Source of the DNA: Capillidium heterosporum
Lineage: Eukaryota; Entomophthoromycota; Entomophthoromycetes; Entomophthorales; Capillidiaceae
Length of the DNA stretch: 64,000 nt
Direction of reading: 5' to 3'
Assembly: GCA_016630905.1 (NCBI GenBank)
Contig: WBMQ01000003.1
Location: 2,356,001-2,420,000, forward strand
Shown here: positions 22,254 through 32,297 of the stretch, piece by piece
How the letters are laid out: each line of letters begins with the position of its first letter
Numbering within the stretch: position 1 is the first letter of the stretch
Notes under the pieces: model-generated
What the model saw: the letters and a program-made list of their open reading frames with translations, nothing else
What the model was told of the DNA's origin: nothing
Databases searched by the model: none
Position numbers and translations under genes: made by a program

Positions 22254-24720
22254 GGTGACTTAATGATTGCACGTTAGTATCTACAATTGAGACTGGATTG
22301 TGTTTACTTTTGAATACTATATTGTATTTCTTAAGCTTGCTAACGTAGATTTTGTATCCAATGGATTAAGGCTAATTGTTAATGTTAGTAACTTTCCTTT
22401 GGTTCTTGCAAACTTACCTTGTAATTTTGTATTGGTATTCCTTTAGTTTGTAAACGTCGACTTGATACGTATTGGCAGTGGGTTGGAATCGTATTTGATC
22501 AAAAATAACGAAATCGAAAGGTTAAATGGGAAAGGAAGGTTGCTAATTATTTTTGGTTCAGCAACATATACTTTGTACATAGCTTGACAAATCGAATTAA
22601 TTGCATCTACGTCCAAATCCATTAAATCACACTTCTCAAATTCCAAGCATTTTCCTAAATATACAATCTTTTAACCATATCCAAAGCATCGATATGGCAA
22701 CCTTGTCAAATTTATTTATAGCTTTATGAGCTTAATCTATGTGCCAGCCCCAATTGCCCTATGCTCATTGGTTGCCGAATTGGAAATCTGCTTATTATGT
22801 TGATATTTGCTTTTCTAAACATATTTGATTCGCAAATCGTTTACAAGTTGTATATTCACTATAGTTTTGGGTTGGGATTCAATTTGGTTCTACAATTCCT
22901 CAAGTTTTAATTATGTTTGGTAGATTTCCAATTTCAGTTTTGAAATACCTACTGATCCCATAGCTGATTGGCTTGCCTTTTATATGGGCAATTACTATAT
23001 TAATTGCTATATAAGAACTGTTGGCATCGTGTATTTGAGGAATATATAGGATGTTTAATTATTCTTTCCTTGCACCACTATATTTAATTAAGTCGATATA
23101 GCACCTTATTTTTAACTTTTCCCGTACCTATGTTTTAATTAACTAGTAATGTTACATATAGGCTGATAACATACTGTATTGCATTGCGAAAATAGGTACA
23201 GTATACATTGAAGCTGTAAAATATTTCTGAAATGGATATTACCTTATAGTGCATATCAAGTACTTTCTTTTGATATACTTTTATCGCTCCTTCTTACTAT
23301 AGTAAGTTTCCACAAGGAATAATTCCAAACCGAGGTAGAAATAACCTATTTATAGTTTCTTAGTACAGTTAGCTCCATCGATTATACTTTGCCGCTACCT
23401 ATTCAATTATAACTATGTCTGGATCGTAGGTCTATAAGCAAAGTATCTCAAAAAGAGGGTAAAAGGATTACCCTACTAAATATACACGTAAGATTCCGGT
23501 TTTGTTCTAAACACATACTCCTGTAACTTTAAACAATACTTGATGGAAAAGTGAAGATAGTTGTGCTTCATATTTTACACATAGGAAAGCCTTTTGCAAA
23601 AAGTATCTCGATATGATACTTCAAGGCATAAATATTCTTCCAATTCTATCCATATCCGCTTATTTCTTTCAACACACAATAGTTAAATGTATAAATAGAT
23701 TATGTAGGTAACACATGTTCTTCATTCCTATATTTATGGCAAAAGTAAGGTATTGTACAATAATAATGAAGTAGGTTGGAATATCTTTAGAAATGAGATT
23801 ACGAAACCGAATATACATTTACTTTTTGATATTTGGCTGGGCCAAAGTGGTAACAGAACTGGCAATGAGAGGGGAGACGGCTCGACCAACTCAAACCATC
23901 TGTTTTGTATCAAAATGCATTCAAAAATTCCAAGGTATGCTCCTAGAAATCTTTAGTATAACCGATTACAAATGAACAGGGAACTATATTAAGATAACTT
24001 ATCTATCGGAATTTCGGTCTTAACTGGAACGCAATTCGTTCTATACATACTGAGGCTTTGTTTGAAATTGTTGAATTAAATAACCTTGATACGCCTAAAA
24101 AGACAGCCCTAAGGCTACTTTTGTAAGGATAAAAGTATCACTTACTAAACACTTCAAATAGGTAAAGCTAACATCGCCACATGATACCTTCAAAAGATGA
24201 ATAGTAGTTTGCGAAATATGGCGAAAAAAGAAATTCGATACTGAAGTTTACTCTACTTCAAAGAGAGGTATCCTTCATCTATTTACGAAAGACTTACTTA
24301 ATCCTAGCGATAAACTTTTTAATACTTGGAGTTAATTTATTCCTATAGCCTCGCCTAATTATCCGACCTTCAGCTAGAACTTGACGAAATGACTAAAAGT
24401 TGTCTAGAAAGCAGTAACCGAGTTCAAGTTGATAAGGAAAAACCCGGATAAATTAACAAAGAATTAGTTTGCCACAGATCGACAGTTCAGTTGCAAACTG
24501 ATCTGAAGTAATAAGCCAATGCTTTATATAAAAATGTTCAAATGTTTATACAAGTCAATAGACTTGTGTAATAATGAAGATTTATAAATCGAACCAATAT
24601 ATCGTATCGGTGAATAAATAGCATTATTAACCTGGTCTATTTATTCTTACTGTAAGCTTATATTAATTATATATAAGTAAATTGAAATTACTTTCAACAA
24701 TTCAACTTGGATTGATATAA
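22254..24720. other. Spacer upstream of CHD gene and tRNA
   Basis: AT-rich 2.5 kb containing the CHD promoter. A hairpin (CAGATC...GATCTG with an inner AGTT/AACT stem) lies at about 24,475-24,505. No convincing gene; frames at 22443-22646 and 23753-23956 look random. Confidence 0.5.
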
Positions 24721-24791
24721 GCAATGTTGGTTTAGTGGTATAATTGCCCCCTGCCACGGGGCAGACCGGGGTTCGATTCCCCGACATTGCA
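24721..24791 (+). tRNA. tRNA-Gly (anticodon GCC)
   Basis: Folds as a complete cloverleaf. The 7-bp acceptor stem GCAATGT/ACATTGC is followed by discriminator A. The D arm has GGTTTAGTGGTA, which doubles as box A. The anticodon stem GCCCC/GGGGC encloses loop CTGCCAC with anticodon GCC. The T arm is CCGGG/CCCGG-type with GTTCGATTC (box B). There is no intron. A T-rich tract follows within 10 bases and would serve as the Pol III terminator. CCA is not encoded, as expected for a nuclear eukaryotic tRNA. Confidence 0.97.
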
Positions 24792-26395
24792 TTATTTTTA
24801 TATTCCCCGGCTTTTTACTGTTTAACTCTAATACGAGCCATCTGAGGTAGGATTCCTTGAAAGTCACTCCAACTATGACCCTTTTCTTTTGATATGATTG
24901 TACTCAACTTGATGCATTTCGACTTATACCTGTCCAACGTATATTGCATTATCAGCATATGTTGTATTTTCACTTTACTTTGTGCTATAGCTGAAAGGTA
25001 GGATGCTATTAATTTCGTTAAAACCCAAACTTTCCAACTCAAACTGAAATTTAGCCCATTTTTAATTTCTTAGAATCCATAACCAAGAACTAAGGTCTTC
25101 AACAATGAGCTTACCAACCTGTTAAACTTAAATAAGCTTCCCCTCAACTTTAACCCTTCTATTTTTACACAACAGAGACAGTCTCCCCAATAAAGCACTG
25201 TTTTTTACTCGAGTCCAAATGTGCTTTTTGAACAAAACTTTGAAATTTTAAACTGAATTGACTTACCAACCAGTTTCCACCTTCCAGTAGAACAGCAATA
25301 CCCCAACAGCCTTAAATTATTTGAGAGAGAATGGTATTTACCGTCAAATTGGTAGATTTCTTATATTCAAGAGAGGAATTATACAGTTGTGAAAGATGTC
25401 AGTAGCTTTAGAAACGTCAAGTTTGAAACCGAGCGCATTTTCAAATAGTTGAATCGAATTGTAGATAGTCAAATGTCCTTTTCAGTGGTTGAGTATACCT
25501 GCTTAGAGGTAAAATTTAGTTTTACAAAACGACCATCAATATTTATATTTTATTGTTTCGATTATTGTTCAGGTATGATATATTAAGTTGAATTAGTATC
25601 TTTTCATTTATCCTTAAGTTAAGCTTCCGTACTTTCTACCGACATGAACCTCCTTTTTCCATCCAATTTCATAGGTAGATAGAAACATTAAAAAGTAAAC
25701 AAGTTCTTAATAATAGACTATTGTTTATTGAATCAATATTTATAATTTAATTTGATACTACTATTTGTGTTATTTGCTTTATAGTTGCTTAGTTTAGATA
25801 TAAAACTTAATTCTTATAAGCTTATCTTATTGTCTTTATTTATGTTAGAGAATTTCATTAAAGACAACTTATTTATTGATCCTAACATTTTATATTTAGC
25901 GTATACAGATTGGCAATAAGGTCAAATCTACAAAGCTATTTTAAGTCTACATGTAGGATTGATAGCTTTGGTTCAAAGATCTTTGAAATTGGCTAATCTA
26001 GCTTTATCCAACTTATTAATAGAATTTACTTGTTGTATTTAGCTCATATTTTTATAATAAGCAATCTCTATAGCAGTGTAGAGACCATATATTTGACAAA
26101 GTTTTAATTCAATTCGACAGACGTAGATGTAAAATTTATCAACAGGTATGCTACATTAAGCTTGATCAGATGGTAGCTTGTATTGAAATAAAGCTATCTT
26201 AAAAATTAAAACTGGTTGATACCTTCCTTTGCTTCTGTATCGTGTTGCTTGACCAATTTTAACCATCTCCTGAATGAATAATGATTTAGTAGATCAATTG
26301 AATTACTTTACCTAAGTTAAATAGTTCTTGAAAAATATAAAGCTATATACCAATACCTAAAATCTAGATAAAATATTTATTAAATCAACTTTTAT
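24792..26395. other. Spacer, 1.6 kb
   Basis: AT-rich. A 75-codon minus frame starts near 25,042 and ends just after the tRNA, but lacks coding bias. No other feature seen. Confidence 0.5.
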
Positions 26396-28042
26396 TTAAT
26401 TACTCTCCTTCTCCAGCCTCCTAAAGTTAGTCTTGACGACCTTCCACTTGCCAACTTTTCTACCCAAGTTCTTGGGTATTATACCCGTTTCCACTTCTAC
26501 TAAGTACCTATCGATATGAGCATCCAAATTCGGTTGATATCCTATCTGATTCAACTTGTCCTTAACTACTAAAATCTCTTTGACCTTCTTTAACTTCTTC
26601 AACCTACTCATTAGCAAACTAACCATCTCGTTGTTAGGTAGCAATTTAAACTTGTCAATAGAAAGATAGAAGTATTCCAAGGCAATATCCAAGTTGATAT
26701 TGGGATGCTTCAAATAATGGCAAACAACGATAGCGAAAGTGTACCGATCTAGGGGGATGGTATCGATCTTAGTCAATCGAAACTTGAACAGCTTTAGGGC
26801 GAAATCAGCGTCAACCTTGAAATAATTTTGGATGAGGAGGTTGATCAACATACCATCCACTTGAACTTTGTACTTGTACATGAGGTCGTAGACGTACCGT
26901 AGCTTGGAAGTGAACCCATCCAAATCTTTCTCAACATGCTTCATCTTGTTGAACTGCTGTAAAACGACCGTCAAGCTGGATTTGGTAACTAGTTTAGAAT
27001 CCAACTCAATCTCCTTTAAAAAATAGGCGTAAGCAGCGTCGAACTGTTTATATTTGAAGTTGGCAATTAAGGTCAAGTCGAATACTTTACTTTGATACCG
27101 CGAATCTAAATCTAGCTCTAAAAGTAAATCGTTAACTAGGTCCATACGTTTATGATGCATCAACAGCCCTTTGATCAAAGTTAAAGTGGCTGGACTTCCT
27201 TTATTATCGTTGAGACTTTTGTTCCCCCTAAAGAACTTTAGAGCTAGGTCAGGATTTTCCTTTACTAGAGGTTCCAACATATATTCCTTATCGATGTTGC
27301 CAAGGTCGATACTCAAGCTTAACAACGAATTTAAAATAGAAGAGAACTGGTTTCCCTCATAAAGTTGGCAGTTTTTGATCACTAGGTTGATGTCCATAAC
27401 GTTTACGAAATGCAAGAGGTAAGGGTTGAGTTGCACATCCAACTGTAAATAGCTTAAAAATATCTTGAATCGTGTTAAGCTTTGCACCTCGTGATTCTCG
27501 ATAATAAAGTTGTAGTACAGTATAGAGAGCTGCAGTTTACCTTGGTCTACGTATCGGTTGAATAGCAAGTTGGTTAACGTCTGACTTAGGTCGGGCTCTT
27601 TAGCTTGTATCACTGATAGACAGCTTCGTATCGTATCTTTAGGTTGATCTTCCAGTAAAGTTAATAGGTTGAGTAGTAGGTTGAAGCTTTTGGTTTCCAA
27701 CTTTAGAAGCGTTGAAGTTAACTGTTGAATATCTTCTATTGCGTATCTCTGCTCATCATTATTTAAGTTGGATATTAAATTCAAACCGTCCCTAATATCT
27801 TTGTTGGTGGGTAAGATATTGTAGCCCACTTTTCTTTGAATATCTTGTAAAAATTTGCTGCCATCAGCTCCTTTCACTTGAGTTAAAGCTGTACGTTGGG
27901 TGATGAATTGGTCTATGGTTAGTTCTTTGATACTGCTGGAATACCTTTGGGCTATCAAGATTGTCGTTAGTTGTGTAGTATTGATGTGGATGTAGGTTGG
28001 TAGAACTTTTAGTTTGCATATGTCGAATCTGAACTTTACCAT
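26396..28042 (-). CDS. PPR-like helical-repeat protein, probably mitochondrial
   Basis: Single-exon gene of 548 residues. The N-terminus is basic, hydroxylated and ends in an AQRYSSS motif typical of a cleaved mitochondrial presequence. The remainder is almost wholly alpha-helical, Leu/Lys/Asn/Asp-rich, and shows loose 35-residue periodicity with PPR-like helix pairs (for example MLINLLIQNYFKVDADFALK and LLLELDLDSRYQSKVFDLTL). Fungal PPR proteins of this sort bind mitochondrial transcripts and help their stability or translation. The repeats here are too degenerate to say which RNA. The tail is basic (LGRKVGKWKVVKTNFRR), a possible RNA- or ribosome-contact patch. The bottom strand faces NOP58 head to head. 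A second PPR-like gene lies 4.3 kb away (32298-34925). Confidence 0.75.
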   Translation of the reverse strand: MVKFRFDICKLKVLPTYIHINTTQLTTILIAQRYSSSIKELTIDQFITQRTALTQVKGADGSKFLQDIQRKVGYNILPTNKDIRDGLNLISNLNNDEQRYAIEDIQQLTSTLLKLETKSFNLLLNLLTLLEDQPKDTIRSCLSVIQAKEPDLSQTLTNLLFNRYVDQGKLQLSILYYNFIIENHEVQSLTRFKIFLSYLQLDVQLNPYLLHFVNVMDINLVIKNCQLYEGNQFSSILNSLLSLSIDLGNIDKEYMLEPLVKENPDLALKFFRGNKSLNDNKGSPATLTLIKGLLMHHKRMDLVNDLLLELDLDSRYQSKVFDLTLIANFKYKQFDAAYAYFLKEIELDSKLVTKSSLTVVLQQFNKMKHVEKDLDGFTSKLRYVYDLMYKYKVQVDGMLINLLIQNYFKVDADFALKLFKFRLTKIDTIPLDRYTFAIVVCHYLKHPNINLDIALEYFYLSIDKFKLLPNNEMVSLLMSRLKKLKKVKEILVVKDKLNQIGYQPNLDAHIDRYLVEVETGIIPKNLGRKVGKWKVVKTNFRRLEKESN

Positions 28043-28691
28043 CGTCTGTAGATACTTTGTTTATAACTCTCTCAACATCCTACTTTGACTTCTTTTATGG
28101 AATGAAAATTTTGATCAAATCTACTAAGTTTTATCATCAAAAAAGTTGGAATCTCTGTCTCTATTTTAATTGGTGTGCTTTTGTTAATTTATGATTAGCT
28201 TCACTTTATAAATTAAATTGATGATACTTATAAGTCGTTTACTTTAGAAACAGCATAACTAAACTAGAATATTGGATCTTATCTATAAAGCCAATTATAC
28301 TGCAGGAAAAACTTTTGCGAAAATCTTTTCAAGTCCACTTGGGCAGTTACATAATTCCGAACACTTAAGCAACTATAGTTGGCTAAATCTAAACGAGTTT
28401 TCGATAAATTAGCAAATTATTTTGCCGCTACAAACATTAGAAAGAGTTATGCTTGACAAAAATTTTTGACAAAAGCACACCAAACACAGAAAAAACTTTT
28501 ATCGACTCAAGGTAATACTAATTCAAATTAAAAGTTTGCATACGCAAGTAAATGTTTATACCAACTCCATCTACCAGCCTAAATTTTCGAATATATATCA
28601 CCAAAGTTACAACCTCTACTATTTATTTTATCAATTTATATCAATGGCATACACTTATCTTTGTTCTTATAGGTAGAAGGTATTTATAAGT
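28043..28691. other. Divergent promoter region
   Basis: 650 bases between the PPR-like gene (-) and NOP58 (+); holds both promoters. No specific motif can be assigned. Confidence 0.5.
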
Positions 28692-30360
28692 ATGTTGGCC
28701 TTGTTTGAAACCGCCGCCGGTTACGCCCTATTTAAAGTTAAGAATGAGAGTAAAGTTTTGGATGACAGTGTAGATCTGTTCGACCAATTCGAAACCCCTG
28801 AGAAAGCTTTGAAATTGTAATATCAGAAGTTTAATGTATTTTACTAACAGTATTTGTGTAGTGTAAAGTTACAAGGTTTCTCCAAGTTCGAAAACACGGT
28901 TGAAGCTTTGGCCGGAGTTACCGCCTTGGTAGAAGGTAAATTGAGTTCCGGTTTGAAGTCCTTCTTGGAAGCTCAGCTCAAGGATACTAAGGATAAGCTG
29001 GCTGTAGTTGATCCCAAACTAGGTAAATTCATTACTTTATAAAAATCTTATACCTTTATATTTAAGGTGGTGCCATCGCCAAGAAGTTAGGTTTCACCGT
29101 TGTATCCGACACTAGAGTTCAAGAACTGTACCGTGGTATTCGTAACCAGATGGATAGTTTGTTGACCGGTCTATCAGCCTCCGACTTATCCTCCATGCAG
29201 CTGGGTCTATCCCACTCCCTATCCCGCTACAAGTTGAAGTTCAGCCCCGACAAGGTTGATACCATGATCGTACAAGCTATCTGTCTCTTGGATGATTTGG
29301 ACAAGGACCTCAACACCTACGCCATGCGTTGCAAGGAATGGTACGGCTGGCACTTCCCCGAGATGGCCCGTATCATCGTCGACAACTTGGCCTTTGCCAA
29401 AATCATCAAGCAGGTCGGTTTCCGTACCAACATCATCAACAGTGACTTGTCGGACATCCTGCCCGAGACTTTGGAGGAGGAGCTCAAGCAGGCTGCTGAG
29501 ATCTCCATGGGTACCGAGATTTCCCAGGAGGATATCATGAATATCGAGTACCTATGCGATCAGATCATATCCCTCACTACCTACCGTACCGAATTGTACG
29601 AGTACTTGCAGAACCGTATGCGTGCCATCGCATCCCAACCTCACCGCCCTACTTGGTGAGTTGGTAGGTGCCCGCCTCATCTCCCACGCCGGTTCCCTGA
29701 TGTCTTTGGCCAAAGTCCCCGCTTCCACCATCCAGATCATGGGAGCCGAGAAGGCTCTCTTCCGTGCTCTCAAGTCCAAGCACGATACCCCCAAGTATGG
29801 TCTCCTCTACCACTCCAGCTTGGTAGGACAGGCTACCCCCAAGTTCAAGGGTAAGGCCGCCCGTTTCCTGGCCACTAAAGCCTCCTTGTCCATCCGTGTT
29901 GATGCCTTGGGTGAATCCTCTACCAATGATCTAGGTCTGGCCCAGAGATTGGAATTGGAGGACCGACTACGTGTCTTGGAAGGTAAGCCTCGTCCCATGG
30001 GTGCCCCTCTCCACAAGAACAACAAGAAATTCGAAGCCAACAGGTAGCCTTTTTCCTTTTTGTGTAAAAATTAACTTTATTGCTTAATAGTACCTCCACC
30101 TACAACACTGCTGCCGATTCCACTATAGCCTCCAAGCGTAAGATTGAAGAAGTCAGCTCTGAAGATAGTTTGGTTGTCACCAAGAAGGATGTTGACTCCA
30201 ACGACGACGAGGACAGCGAAGAAGCTCCTGCCAAGAAGAGAAGAAGGAGAAGAAGGCTAAGAAAGAGAAGAAGTCCAAGGAAGAAGAGAAGGAGGACAAG
30301 AAGGAGAAGAAGGAAAAGAAAGCCAAGAAGGAGAAGAAGGAAAAGAAGTCCAAGGATTAA
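28692..30360 (+). CDS. NOP58: Nop58, box C/D snoRNP core protein (two frame breaks)
   Basis: Nop58 is a core protein of box C/D snoRNPs that guide rRNA 2'-O-methylation in the nucleolus. Exons are 28692-28816, 28862-29022, 29067-30043 and 30091-30360. Landmarks are [16 protein letters not shown], the NOP5NT domain, the coiled coil, and the Nop domain with [33 protein letters not shown] and [15 protein letters not shown]. The reading shifts by one base at about 29,633: the frame before ends RMRAIA then SQPHR, while dropping one T gives the family wording [21 protein letters not shown] second one-base shift in the AAG/GAA tract near 30,235-30,250 changes the expected KKE/KKD tail (ending KKSKD, TAA at 30360) to Arg-rich sequence. 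The total exon length remains divisible by three. Both shifts look like sequencing or assembly errors in an otherwise intact, essential gene. Confidence 0.93.
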
Positions 30361-30757
30361 AGTAGATGGTGACGTTCGATTTCAGTTGGATCCTTTTGCC
30401 TTTCGAATTTTTGTAAAAAAATTCATAGGATATGTCTTTCCATTTTCACTTCCCTGTCACTCTTCCTCTATCCTCTTGCTAATTTTGATGACTTCTTTCC
30501 CATAACTTCCAAAATAGATTCTTTAAACTTTACCTTAGTATTTCAAGTTTCTCTATATATTTGATATAGCATCTCACTTTCCTAATTATAAAGCTTATTA
30601 TTATAATAGTAAGATATATTCCTTCATTTTCATTTAATTCTACGCTTTAAAAATTGAAATGTATTTTTGAAATGGCAGCACTTTATTAAAGGCAAAAATG
30701 TAACATGAATGCTTTTTAAAACATCGGTACATTTATATAAAAATACATTAAATTAGT
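30361..30757. other. Convergent 3' spacer
   Basis: T-rich 3' flanks of NOP58 and BLOC1S1. No gene seen. Confidence 0.6.
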
Positions 30758-31277
30758 TTAGATAGGCTCGTTGGCAATAGTCTCCAAAGTTAAAGCAATT
30801 TGCTCCATATCTCTATCCATAACGGTTGCCCAGTGTTGTACATCACCCAACTCCTATTTATAGATAAAATAAAGCCAAAGTAAGTAAATGTTCAACATGG
30901 ATTCTAAAATATACCTTAATAGCTGAATTGAAATTTTCTACTAATCCTATCCACTTTTCACTCTGCTTACTCAACATCTGACTTCTTTTATGGAGTTCGG
31001 AAATTTGGTTCTGTTCAATAGTCTTTTGTAGTTGTAAAACCTCACCGACTCTGACATTTTTTTAAATATATACATTTGTAAACACTTACTTTTGATTTAA
31101 AGTATCAGCTAAGTTGTCGGTAGTCTCCTTCACCGCTTGTTTAGCTTCTCTGCGAAGTTGGGCTAGTTTTATAAAAATAGTAAGGAATCGCTATATGTCA
31201 CTAATTTATATTTTACCGTTGGCATGTTTATGTTTGGCTTGGTTAGCTTGATGCTCCTTCAACAGTTGTGCTAGCAT
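30758..31277 (-). CDS. BLOC1S1: BLOC-1 subunit 1 (BLOS1 family)
   Basis: Four short exons (31277-31217, 31162-31090, 31050-30915, 30853-30758) join in frame to 121 residues. Landmarks match animal BLOC1S1 along the whole length. The protein starts MLAQLLKEHQANQAK (human MLSRLLKEHQAKQ). The C-terminal half carries EKWIGLVENFNSAIKELGDV followed by QHWATVMDRDMEQIALTLE. The protein is a single extended helix bundle component shared by the BLOC-1 and BORC complexes in animals, which act in endosome and lysosome sorting and positioning. In fungi it would be part of a BLOC-1-like endosomal complex. Introns are 54, 39 and 61 bases. Length is normal for the family (about 125). The gene converges on NOP58. 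Confidence 0.93.
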
Positions 31278-32297
31278 CTTTTATAAAAGTCGTTTGAAAT
31301 AGCTGATTTTATTAAATGTAGGATATCTCAGTTGAAGCGTCTGCAATTTCCAAAGTTGAATTAAAAGGAAAAGTTCAGTTGATTAAAAGTAGGTTGAAAT
31401 AGATAAATTGGTCAAATTTGAATGCTAGCAAGCTTTTAAATTGGTTGGGACTAACATTAAAATTCATTATATAAGTATACAATTAATTATAGTTTGACAT
31501 AGTATTCTAAAAGTTACATACATTTATAGTTCATTAAGGCATCATCTACAGTTTTATTAGTCTACTTATTTAACTATGTATCTTTGTTTGAAAATATATC
31601 TCTCAAAAGTTTTCAAGTAATATTAAAGCTATAAGGAATATTATATAAGTATAAATTATTATATTATAGTTAGTTTAGCTAGAAAAACACAATATATACT
31701 CTAGATAAGTGTTGGAAAGTATGTATAAAAATGCTTATTAGTAAAGATTAACTAAAAAGTAAAAGTATACTTAAGAGATCTAGTAATTAATTTATAATTA
31801 AAATAGCTATAAATTAGAAAATTAAAAAGTAGAGTTGATGGTAAAATATGTTATAGAGAAAAAAATCAATTTTCTAACTTAGTAATAGGAATTAGAATAG
31901 CTAAGGTTATTATACTGTTAACTATATATAATTAACTCAAGTACTTTAATTAATAAGTTAGGCTATAATACTCTTTAAAAATTAAACTTTTCCTCAAATT
32001 AGTGCTTTTAGGCTACTGTGCAAGTAAAAGACCACTAAAGCTCCTTCTGGTTCTCAATTCTATCCCTTGGATTCCTTCAAAAACTCATTGTATACTATAT
32101 TAAAAGTCTGCTTTTGCTTTTCAAGGTTAGGTAAGGAAATTGCTTATCAGGCTACTTGCTGAGTTTGACTAACAAAAGATCTAGCCAATTAAGTTTGAAT
32201 TCCACAAGTTTCCTAATTTTTTCCAGTCTAGATAGGTCAACTCATCTTTATACACCAAGAGATAGAGAAATATGAGAAGGAAGAAGTCCCAACTAAT
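31278..32297. other. Divergent spacer, 1 kb
   Basis: Very AT-rich region between BLOC1S1 (-) and the large PPR-like gene (+); presumably both promoters. Nothing else seen. Confidence 0.55.

Noticed and set aside
24475-24505. Imperfect hairpin upstream of tRNA-Gly
   Set aside because: Stem is short and bulged, position is not that of a known Pol III element; probably chance.
24815-25042. 75-codon minus-strand frame next to tRNA-Gly
   Set aside because: No coding bias; runs through AT-rich spacer.
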